Assembly: GCA_023474155.1 (NCBI GenBank)
Contig: JAMCYJ010000016.1
Coordinates: forward strand, 14,750 to 27,107
DNA length: 12,358 nt
DNA from: Candidatus Martarchaeota archaeon
Lineage (GTDB): Archaea; Micrarchaeota; Micrarchaeia; Micrarchaeales; Micrarchaeaceae
Reading direction: 5' to 3'
Position numbers and translations under genes: made by a program. Shown piece after piece: positions 1-6,280 of this stretch. The notes under the pieces are model-generated. The model ran no database searches, was not told the origin of the DNA, and worked only from the letters and a program-made list of their open reading frames with translations. Positions within the stretch are counted from its first letter, which is position 1. The number at the start of each line of letters is the position of its first letter.

Positions 1-29
1 CCTGCCCTCGATTTGCAATTAGATTGCGG

Positions 30-1268
30 CTACTCTATTTTTATAGTTTCCCCGAGCTGCGGCGCGTATGCGTCGAATCCGTGCCCCCTCAGGTCGTCTG
101 CGAGCGCAACAGCGTTTTCTTTGTCTCCGTGCACGCAAACAACTGTTTCCGGCGAGCTCTTCTTGGCGTATTCTAGGAGATCGTTCTTGTCCGCATGCGC
201 TGAAAAATCGAAGAACGTATATGGCGTATTTATCCTCTTTTTTTCCCCGTTGTCTACGATGTAGCCAGAGTCCATGAGCATTCTGCCATTCGTGCCGTCT
301 ACCTGGTATCCTGTTAGGAATATATGGGAATTCTTTGGCAGCTTGTCTATGTACTTCAGCACAGGCCCGCCGTTCAGCATGCCTGCGGTAGTCAATATTA
401 TCGCAGGTTCGTCAAGGATCCTCTTCTGGTGTTTCTTGTCGATGAATTCGACATGCGCCATCGCATCCTCAAGCAGGTGCGGGTTATGCATAAATTCCTT
501 GTGATTCAACGCGATGCCTGACGCTTTTTTAATCATGCCCGCCAGGAAGACTCTCGGAGTAAGGTTGTTTTTTTCGAGCATTGCGAGTATGTCCTGGCCT
601 CTTCCTACTGCAAACGCGGGAATTAACGCAGTGCCCCCGTTGTCAAGGGTTTCCTTTATTTTTTCTATGAACTGCTTTGTCAATTCGTCCCTTCCGGGAT
701 GGTTTTTTCTTGCATATGTTGATTCTGTTATGAGCACGTTGCTCTTTACGATTTCAGCGCCGCCGTGCAGTAGTTGATGGCTCAGCTTGAAGTCTCCTGT
801 GTATACAATGGTCTTTCCGCTGTTTTCTATTTTTGTTATCGCGCTTCCGCACACATGGCCCGCGTCATGGAATGATATTCTAGAATTTCCGAATTCGAAC
901 TCAGAGCGGTATTTTTTATGCCTTTGCATCATCCTGAATTTTGAAAGGTTCTTTTTGCTGAACTGAGACTTCGTGTTGTTCTTTTTCGCGATGTTTATCG
1001 AGTCCTTTAGCAGCAGGTCGGAAAGCTTGAATGTGGGGTTTGTTGCAAATGCAGGGAAATCCTGGTCCTTGTACAGCGCGGGCACGTCGCCGGAATGGTC
1101 AAGATGGGCGTGGCTGAGCAAAAGAGCGTCGATTTTCGGTTCTGACACCGGAATCTGTATCTCAGTTCCAAGTTTTATCCCATAATCAAGCAGGAATGTT
1201 TTGTCTAGTTTAAGGACGATCGCAGATCTGCCTACTTCCTGCGCAGCCCCGTAAAATTTAAGTATCAT
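30..1268 (-). CDS. aCPSF2-like beta-CASP metallo-beta-lactamase ribonuclease
   Basis: A 412-residue protein of the archaeal CPSF2 group of beta-CASP nucleases, which cut or degrade RNA (3'-end processing, mRNA decay) with two zinc ions. Visible metallo-beta-lactamase motifs: D28 (LLDYG), HAHLDH at 53-58, H138 (AGHVCG) and D159 (TGDF). Visible beta-CASP motifs: E182 (TEST, motif A), H358 (FSAHAD, motif B) and H380 (VHGDK, motif C), plus PAFAVGRGQ at 217-225 and GYQVDGTNGR at 320-329. All catalytic residues are present. There are no N-terminal KH domains, which separates it from the ~640-residue aCPSF1; the length is normal for aCPSF2. The ATG lies 7 bases after the eS1 stop, with AAGG just upstream as a weak ribosome binding site, so it is probably the third gene of the uS15-eS1 transcript. 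Family assignment is firm; whether it acts endo- or exonucleolytically is not visible. Confidence 0.93.
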   Translation of the reverse strand: MILKFYGAAQEVGRSAIVLKLDKTFLLDYGIKLGTEIQIPVSEPKIDALLLSHAHLDHSGDVPALYKDQDFPAFATNPTFKLSDLLLKDSINIAKKNNTKSQFSKKNLSKFRMMQRHKKYRSEFEFGNSRISFHDAGHVCGSAITKIENSGKTIVYTGDFKLSHQLLHGGAEIVKSNVLITESTYARKNHPGRDELTKQFIEKIKETLDNGGTALIPAFAVGRGQDILAMLEKNNLTPRVFLAGMIKKASGIALNHKEFMHNPHLLEDAMAHVEFIDKKHQKRILDEPAIILTTAGMLNGGPVLKYIDKLPKNSHIFLTGYQVDGTNGRMLMDSGYIVDNGEKKRINTPYTFFDFSAHADKNDLLEYAKKSSPETVVCVHGDKENAVALADDLRGHGFDAYAPQLGETIKIE

Positions 1269-1275
1269 CTAAACC

Positions 1276-1842
1276 TTAATTCAATTCTATTTTTTTAATC
1301 TCGAGCTTTGAGATAGGCACGATTTTCCTCAACTTTGCTATCAGCTGCGACTGCATTTTCTTTTCTATTATGTCCTTGACGACAGCGTCCGAATCAAGGT
1401 TCTTGCAGTAATGGCTTATGAAGTCGTTTACCTCCTCCCGCAGCCCCTTTATCTTCGTGTGCGCCACTCTTTGTTTTGTTATAACTATTCCCTTTATCGT
1501 AATCTCCTTGCTGTCCCGCGTGCTTATTTTCATTCTCGTTTCGATTGCGGAATGCGCTTTTCTCACGATCGAATTTAGGTAGCTGTCAAGCAGTTCTATC
1601 CTGAGGATTTTCGTGTGCGCAGAATCGTTCTCCGCGTCAGTTATCCTCAATATCACGTTCGTATTGGAATTATATACGTTGTTCGTCAGCGTGTCGAGCC
1701 CTATTTTTATGTTTCTGTCCGTGACGTTTTTATCGCTGCCTGCGGGAATTTCGCATATGACCCTGTTTTCGAAGATCTTAGGCGCATATACTGAAAACCA
1801 TTTTTTAAGCTTCCATTTGTCTACTGTTTTTTGATAAGCCAT
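1276..1842 (-). CDS. rps3ae: 30S ribosomal protein eS1 (S3Ae)
   Basis: Small-subunit ribosomal protein shared by archaea and eukaryotes; in the assembled subunit it sits near the platform and mRNA exit. The 188 residues are recognised by the N-terminal block DKWKLKKWFSVYAPKIF (8-24), followed by the IPAGSD loop, a basic central beta domain (KIKGLREEV) and the typical C-terminal KIVPISKLEIKKIEL. Length is at the short end of the family, which is often about 190-220. The ATG (1840-1842) is 8 bases after the uS15 stop and is preceded by AAGTGATTGA, a GTGAT ribosome binding site placed 3 bases from the start. The short gaps on both sides suggest co-transcription with uS15 upstream and the beta-CASP nuclease downstream. 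Confidence 0.95.
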   Translation of the reverse strand: MAYQKTVDKWKLKKWFSVYAPKIFENRVICEIPAGSDKNVTDRNIKIGLDTLTNNVYNSNTNVILRITDAENDSAHTKILRIELLDSYLNSIVRKAHSAIETRMKISTRDSKEITIKGIVITKQRVAHTKIKGLREEVNDFISHYCKNLDSDAVVKDIIEKKMQSQLIAKLRKIVPISKLEIKKIELN

Positions 1843-1850
1843 TCAATCAC

Positions 1851-2312
1851 TTATTTCTGTTTTATCAGCAATTCGGCTGTTGCCGGGTCGAACCTCCAGC
1901 CCTGCGGCAGGACGCCTTTGCCGATGTAATATTTTGTGAGCCTCCATATTTTGGACCTCGCCCGTGCGAGTATTACCTTGTTGCTCGTATCCTGCTTGTT
2001 CTTTTCAAGGTGCTTCTGCATGTTGACTGCCTTTTTTATCAGATCGAGCAAATCGTAAGGCAGGTCGGTCTTTACGCCGTTCTCGTTCAGTATCTCTGTA
2101 ATGCCCTTTCCGAATATGAGCTTTGCGTAAGGGACCTTGTGCTCTTTTTTCAGTTTTTCGCCTATAAGCGCGGGAGCCATTCCCTTTCTGGCGTAATTGA
2201 CGATTATTTTTTCTATCTCTTTTTTATCCACGTTGCTTCCGGCCTTGCTGGCGTCTATGATGGGCTTTCTCGACTTGGCCTTTCCGTGTTTCTTGGAATG
2301 CATTCTTGCCAT
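1851..2312 (-). CDS. rps15: 30S ribosomal protein uS15
   Basis: Small-subunit protein uS15 (eukaryotic S13), a primary binder of the central domain of 16S rRNA. The 153-residue length is normal for the archaeal form. Diagnostic parts are the archaeal/eukaryotic N-terminal extension (MARMHSKKHGKAKSRKP), the helix with PALIGEKLKKEHKVP, the GKGITEIL segment and the C-terminal uS15 core with RSKIWRLTKYYIGKGVLP. It is the first gene of a minus-strand unit uS15-eS1-aCPSF2. A TATA-like TTTATAAAA about 40 bases upstream of the ATG fits a short 5' leader. The assignment is secure. Confidence 0.97.
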   Translation of the reverse strand: MARMHSKKHGKAKSRKPIIDASKAGSNVDKKEIEKIIVNYARKGMAPALIGEKLKKEHKVPYAKLIFGKGITEILNENGVKTDLPYDLLDLIKKAVNMQKHLEKNKQDTSNKVILARARSKIWRLTKYYIGKGVLPQGWRFDPATAELLIKQK

Positions 2313-2344
2313 AAAATCATTGATTAAACTATTGTTGTTGGGTG

Positions 2345-2359
2345 CGTTTTATAAAAATA
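2345..2359 (-). promoter_or_regulatory. TATA box for the uS15-eS1-aCPSF2 unit
   Basis: Read on the minus strand the stretch is TTTTTATAAAACGC, a good archaeal TATA box. Its centre lies about 40 bases upstream of the uS15 ATG (2310-2312), so transcription would start near 2326 and give a leader of roughly 14 bases. No other TATA-like sequence is as well placed. Seen in sequence; not tested. Confidence 0.55.
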
Positions 2360-2422
2360 GTCTCCTATTTTAGCGATCGTTAATTTATTTTTCAGCCTTA
2401 GACGGTATGACGATAAGAAAAT

Positions 2423-2458
2423 ATTAACCCAAATAAATTAATATATTATAGGGTTAAT
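2423..2458. repeat. Inverted repeat, 8-base arms, 20-base loop
   Basis: ATTAACCC at 2423-2430 is matched exactly by GGGTTAAT at 2451-2458, separated by an all-A/T spacer. It lies about 110 bases upstream of the uS15 ATG and well upstream of the thrS TATA box. It could be a regulator half-site pair or a DNA hairpin; there is no T-run to make it a classical terminator. Confidence 0.4.
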
Positions 2459-2549
2459 TAGTTTAACTCAAAAGCGTTAAAGCCTGCGCAAATAACAAAA
2501 ACAATTATATAATTTCATAAAAAAATATTTAAAGCTGTTGATTTAAACA

Positions 2550-2561
2550 CAGGAATTCCTG
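2550..2561. promoter_or_regulatory. Perfect palindrome CAGGAATTCCTG, possible thrS operator
   Basis: A 12-base perfect palindrome, GC-richer than its surroundings, ending 12 bases before the thrS TATA box (about 2574-2584). The position immediately upstream of the TATA/BRE is where archaeal activators or repressors often bind. The role is inferred from symmetry and location only. Confidence 0.35.
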
Positions 2562-2572
2562 CAATCAGCAAA

Positions 2573-2584
2573 CAATTATATTTA
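2573..2584 (+). promoter_or_regulatory. TATA box for thrS
   Basis: CAATTATATTTA is a TATA-like element whose centre is near 2578. Transcription would start at about 2603-2605, leaving a leader of about 30 bases before the ATG at 2636. That makes the in-frame TTG at 2612 an unlikely start. Confidence 0.45.
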
Positions 2585-2635
2585 TGCGCTGCGATTCATT
2601 ATCTGCTGCTGTTGCGGCGCCGCAGAGATGGTATT

Positions 2636-4501
2636 ATGAAAATTTTGCAATTGGACGTTGACAAGGTAGAGTTCAAGCTTATAAAGCCAGAGTCTAATGT
2701 TTACGAGACTTCTGAGCAGAAGGACTTTGTGATAGAGGATTCGCTGTTTCTCCTGGTTTCTATTGAAAAAAACGATACCGACGCGGTCGCTGAAAAAGCG
2801 GTTTCAGACGCGATCTCGTTCATGGCTAACCTGAAGCGCGCGCGCATCACGATCTATCCATTCGCGCACCTCAGCAATTCCCTTGAGACGCCTCAGCGGG
2901 CGCTGCAGGTATTCAAGCATATGAGGGACTTTGCAGTGCGGTCAGGGCTTGAAGTGTATTCCGCGCCGTTCGGATGGAACAAGCAGCTCAGCGTCGAGAT
3001 AAAGGGCCATCCGCTTGCGGAACAATCGAGGAGCTATTCCCCTGAAAACAGGCAAGGCAAGGCAGGGCCTGCAGAAGCGGAATCGCAGGCGCTGAAAGAG
3101 GAGGAGAAAGTAAAGTCCTTCTGGTATATACTTGACGAAAAAGGGGTTCTTGCGGAGACCGACAGGTTTGATTTTTCAGGGCATGAAAATCTTAAGAAAT
3201 TCGCCGACTACGAGATAAAAAAGCAGAGGGTCTATGCAAAGCCGCCTGTCCATATACAGCTTATGAAGAAGCTGGGGATTAGCGACTACGAGTCCGGATC
3301 GGATTCGGGCAATCTTAGGTTTTATCCTAACGGCCGACTGATAAAGGGGCTGCTTGAGGCGTTCGTCACAAGGACGGTGGTGGATTACGGCACCGTCGAG
3401 CTCGAGACTCCGCTGATGTACGACTACGGCCACAAGGCGCTGAACGAGTACTTGAACAGGTTTCCATCAAGGCATTACATTGTCAAGTCGGACGACAAGG
3501 ATTTCTTCCTGAGGTTTTCAGCGGACTTCGGCCAGTTCCTTCTGATAGGCGACACAGTGATCTCGTACAAGCAGATGCCGTTCAAGTTTTACGAGCTTAC
3601 CAGGTACAGCTTCAGGAGGGAGAAGAGCGGCGAGCTGGTCGGCTTGAAGAGGCTGAGGGCGTTCACGATGCCCGATATGCACACGATATGCACCAATCTC
3701 GGCCAGGCAGAGGAGGAGTTCAGGAGGCAGTTCTGGCTTTCCAAGGACGTCCTTTCGAAAATAGGCATAGGCGAGTCGAGATACGAGACCGCGATAAGGT
3801 TTACCCAGGATTTCTGGAAGGACAATCAGGGCTTCATAAAAGATATAGTGAAGGAGTTAAAGAGGCCCGTGCTGATAGAGATGTGGAACTACAGGTACGC
3901 GTACTTCGACCCAAAGTTCGAATTCAACATAATCGATTCCCTGGACAAGGCGACCGCGCTTTCGACAGTGCAGATAGACCACGAGAACGGCGAGAGGTAC
4001 GATATGGCGTATGTCGACAGCCAGGGCAAGAGGCGGCATCCGCTCGTCCTGCACTGCTCGCCCAGCGGCGCTATCGAGCGCGTGATCTACGCCCTGCTTG
4101 AAATCTCAGCGCTTCAGGATTCCAAGCCCCATCTTCCGCTCTGGCTTTCGCCGACCCAGGTAAGGCTTTTGCCCCTGTCCGACAAGTTCCTCGGCAAGTG
4201 CGAGGAGATCGCGGCGAGGATCCAGGCAAGGAACATAAGGGCGGACATCGACGATACGGAGTCCACCCTCGGCAAGAGGATAATGAACGCCGAGGAGGAA
4301 TGGATTCCGTACATATGCGTAATCGGCCAAAAGGAGATTGACGAAAACAAGCTTTCGGTAAGGGCGAGGGAGGCGGGCAGCAACGAGAGCATGGACCTGG
4401 ATTCCTTAATGAATAGGATAGACGCCGAGGTTAAGGACATGCCTAGGGCGAGGTCGAGTCTTCCGATGCTGATTTCAAAAAGGCCCATCTTCAACAAATG
4501 A
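2636..4501 (+). CDS. thrS: Threonyl-tRNA synthetase, archaeal type
   Basis: Charges tRNA-Thr with threonine. The ATG at 2636 gives 621 residues starting MKILQLDVDKVEF, as archaeal ThrRS do; an in-frame TTG 8 codons earlier only adds RRRRDGI. Domains in order: N-terminal D-aminoacyl-tRNA deacylase-like editing domain (1-~135, with PFAHLS containing H78 and KGHPLAE at 123-129), a polar linker (~135-160), class II catalytic core (~205-490) with motif 2 (YELTRYSFRREKSGELVG) and motif 3 (SPSGAIERVIYALLE), then the anticodon-binding domain (~500-615). Of the catalytic zinc ligands, H349 (PDMHTIC) and H473 (VLHCSPSG) are present, but the family Cys in ACFGQF is Asp297 (SADFGQF, codon 3524-3526). The M50 protease gene follows after 106 bases on the same strand. 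Confidence 0.97.
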   Translation: MKILQLDVDKVEFKLIKPESNVYETSEQKDFVIEDSLFLLVSIEKNDTDAVAEKAVSDAISFMANLKRARITIYPFAHLSNSLETPQRALQVFKHMRDFAVRSGLEVYSAPFGWNKQLSVEIKGHPLAEQSRSYSPENRQGKAGPAEAESQALKEEEKVKSFWYILDEKGVLAETDRFDFSGHENLKKFADYEIKKQRVYAKPPVHIQLMKKLGISDYESGSDSGNLRFYPNGRLIKGLLEAFVTRTVVDYGTVELETPLMYDYGHKALNEYLNRFPSRHYIVKSDDKDFFLRFSADFGQFLLIGDTVISYKQMPFKFYELTRYSFRREKSGELVGLKRLRAFTMPDMHTICTNLGQAEEEFRRQFWLSKDVLSKIGIGESRYETAIRFTQDFWKDNQGFIKDIVKELKRPVLIEMWNYRYAYFDPKFEFNIIDSLDKATALSTVQIDHENGERYDMAYVDSQGKRRHPLVLHCSPSGAIERVIYALLEISALQDSKPHLPLWLSPTQVRLLPLSDKFLGKCEEIAARIQARNIRADIDDTESTLGKRIMNAEEEWIPYICVIGQKEIDENKLSVRAREAGSNESMDLDSLMNRIDAEVKDMPRARSSLPMLISKRPIFNK

Positions 4502-4607
4502 TTTTCGGCCTCCCCACTGCGGCCTTGGCAAGCGGGCCGCCATACAATAATGCGACATTGCAACAGCGCAACAGCGTAATAACGCAATAAAACGAATAGG
4601 TATATCA
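4502..4607. other. thrS-M50 spacer with a small GC hairpin
   Basis: GCGGCC (4519-4524) and GGCCGC (4535-4540) can form a 6-base stem with a 10-base loop just after the thrS stop. No T-run follows, so termination there is doubtful. The rest contains repeated GCAACAGCG/GCAATAA-like words and an AGGT about 7 bases before the M50 ATG. No convincing TATA box was seen; the protease may be read through from thrS. Confidence 0.3.
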
Positions 4608-6116
4608 ATGCATGCAAAAAACAAAATAGCAATACTCTTGTTAGCGGCGTTTTTCTTCGCGCTTCTCTACTTCGACTACTCGTTTCCATTTTTCGAGCTG
4701 CTGACAAAAGTGCTTTTCGCAATTCTGCTTCTCGTGAGCTTCGGGATCGCAATCCAAAGGATAGGATCGTTCGAAGGCACGTTTTTTGGCATATATATGG
4801 TAGGGACGAAGAGCGGCATAGGTGCGATACAGCGCCTTTCGCGCAGGTACAAAGGGTTCCTCGACGCGATGGCGCTCTGGGGCATGTTCCTCGGATTCGG
4901 GCTCGTGTCGTACAGGTTCATTAGGGAAAATTCAGGGCGCATCGGGCTCTGGAAGATACTCGTGCCGGGCCTGCTGTCGATGGTGTTCATTTCGCTCGCG
5001 CTTCCCGCGCTTTCCGTAATGACTCTTCAACTTATAAAGATCCCCCAGATCTCGAGCCTTCTTTCAGGCGCGAACCCGCTTGCGGTTTCCCTGCCCGGGC
5101 TCATAAAGCAATATGTGCTCAGCTACAACTTCTATGCGCTCCTTGCAATCGCGGTGCTGTTCGGATTTTCAGGCATAATGATCGCGCTCCTTGCATTCTC
5201 TACTTATACTACTCTTTCCCAGATATGGATTTCCGTCTATAAATACATTCAGGTCATGAACATCCCTAATTCCCATTACGCCCCGCCGCTTAATGTCGTG
5301 CCTGGGGTCGTGCCGATAATACCCGGCATAGACATTCCGCTTGTCGCGGGAATAATTGCGCTGGTAGGGATAATAGCAGTGCACGAGCTGTCCCACGGCA
5401 TATTGGCGAATGCGTTTAAAATAAAGCTGAAGTCCCTCGGCGTAGTGCTGCTAGGTCTCATACCAATCGGGGCGTATGTAGAGCCCGACGAAAAAAGGAT
5501 GAAGAAGCTCGGCGCCGCCAAGCAGACGAAAATCCTCTCGGCCGGCCCGTCTGCGAATTTCCTTTCGATGATTGTTTTTTCAGTGCCCGCCCTGCTTATA
5601 TTCATGTTCGTGATTCCGGGTATTATGGCTACAGGAGTGTTCATAACGTCCGTCCAGCAGAATTACCCTGCAAGCGGAGTGCTTTCCCCGGGCATGCACG
5701 TCCTGTCGTGGAACGGGCGCAGCATAGCAAATGTTTCCGCTCTCGCCGCGGCAGCTGCGCAAGACAGGCCGGGCAGCACTGTGAACGTCACTACGAATAC
5801 AGGCTCGTATAGCTTCACAGCGGTGGCGGATCCCTCGAACCAGTCCAAGGGGCTCATAGGCGTAGAGCTTTCGCAGACCCAGTCTGTCGAAAACACTGCA
5901 TATGCAAAATCAATGTATTTCGCATATACTTTGTTCGCGCTTCTATTCGCGCTGAATTTCTTCATAGCAGTGGTCAATCTCCTTCCTGTCCCTGGCCTTG
6001 ACGGCTGGAGGATATACAAAGCGAACATAAAAAACAAGAAATTTATTAATTTACTGACAATATTTATCGTATTCGCAATCGTTGTAAATATACTGCCGTG
6101 GTTTTTTATTGCATAA
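4608..6116 (+). CDS. Site-2 protease family (M50) intramembrane metalloprotease with PDZ domain
   Basis: An integral membrane zinc protease that cuts substrates inside the lipid bilayer, usually to release membrane-tethered regulators or clear signal peptides. The 502 residues hold about nine to ten hydrophobic segments (e.g. 7-22, 32-50, 117-140, 175-198, 241-262, 318-341, 434-460, 480-501). Catalytic motifs: HELSH at 259-263 in a membrane segment, and N457-LLPVPGLDG-466, whose D465 is the third zinc ligand. SAGPSANF (311-318) is the conserved intermediate motif. Residues ~343-425 look like a PDZ domain (TGVFITSV, then GVLSPGMHVLSWNG), placed between the two catalytic halves as in many S2Ps. 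Four extra N-terminal membrane segments make it longer than the minimal bacterial RseP type. The substrate is unknown; no partner anti-sigma-like gene is nearby. Confidence 0.93.
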   Translation: MHAKNKIAILLLAAFFFALLYFDYSFPFFELLTKVLFAILLLVSFGIAIQRIGSFEGTFFGIYMVGTKSGIGAIQRLSRRYKGFLDAMALWGMFLGFGLVSYRFIRENSGRIGLWKILVPGLLSMVFISLALPALSVMTLQLIKIPQISSLLSGANPLAVSLPGLIKQYVLSYNFYALLAIAVLFGFSGIMIALLAFSTYTTLSQIWISVYKYIQVMNIPNSHYAPPLNVVPGVVPIIPGIDIPLVAGIIALVGIIAVHELSHGILANAFKIKLKSLGVVLLGLIPIGAYVEPDEKRMKKLGAAKQTKILSAGPSANFLSMIVFSVPALLIFMFVIPGIMATGVFITSVQQNYPASGVLSPGMHVLSWNGRSIANVSALAAAAAQDRPGSTVNVTTNTGSYSFTAVADPSNQSKGLIGVELSQTQSVENTAYAKSMYFAYTLFALLFALNFFIAVVNLLPVPGLDGWRIYKANIKNKKFINLLTIFIVFAIVVNILPWFFIA

Positions 6117-6280
6117 CTATAAATTAAATTCCGTCAAATTTATTAAATGCCGTTCATTAAAAAATTAAAATTCATTGAATATAACAAGGACCATTTTAAA
6201 TTAATAATTAAGTAAAAGTAAATGAACAAATTAAGTAAGTGCCTTTCAAAGTAAATTAATGCCCAAGACGATGTATAAAT
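6117..6280. other. AT-rich spacer with likely GT2 promoter and a direct repeat
   Basis: 164 bases, strongly AT-rich, with no gene. AATTAAGTAA occurs twice (6206-6215 and 6229-6238). TATA-like stretches are TTTAAATTAATA (6195-6206) and GTAAATTAAT (6251-6260). The second is about 26 bases from the GT2 ATG at 6281, which would give a leaderless mRNA and would explain why no ribosome binding site precedes that ATG. Confidence 0.4.

Larger units (their letters stand above)
2313..2635. other. Divergent AT-rich promoter region between uS15 and thrS
   Basis: About 320 bases without a credible gene, much more AT-rich than the flanking coding DNA. It holds the uS15 TATA box, the thrS TATA box, an 8-base inverted repeat ATTAACCC/GGGTTAAT (2423-2430 and 2451-2458), a 12-base perfect palindrome (2550-2561), an AT palindrome (2503-2514) and a 12-base direct repeat AAACAATTATAT (2499-2510 and 2570-2581). 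I found no tRNA, no conserved ncRNA signature and no open frame with a ribosome binding site. The amount of symmetry makes it more than a bare spacer, but no regulator can be named. Confidence 0.6.

Noticed and set aside
1880..1915. GGGTCGAACCTCC resembling a tRNA T-arm
   Set aside because: It encodes conserved C-terminal uS15 residues, and no acceptor, D or anticodon arms can be built around it.
2612..2635. TTG start giving ThrRS eight extra residues
   Set aside because: It adds RRRRDGI, which no archaeal ThrRS start resembles; the ATG at 2636 matches the family start and lies about 30 bases after the likely transcription start.
3688..4101. 137-codon plus-strand open frame inside thrS
   Set aside because: Out-of-frame Arg/Gly-rich shadow of the ThrRS catalytic and anticodon-binding coding sequence.
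4519..4540. GCGGCC/GGCCGC hairpin as a terminator after thrS
   Set aside because: Only a 6-base stem, no following T-run, and archaeal termination usually relies on T-rich tracts; kept only as part of the spacer description.
4114..4752. 212-codon open frame antisense to thrS and the start of the M50 gene
   Set aside because: It overlaps two clearly recognised genes, has no recognisable domain, and is explained by the GC-rich codon pattern of the sense strand.
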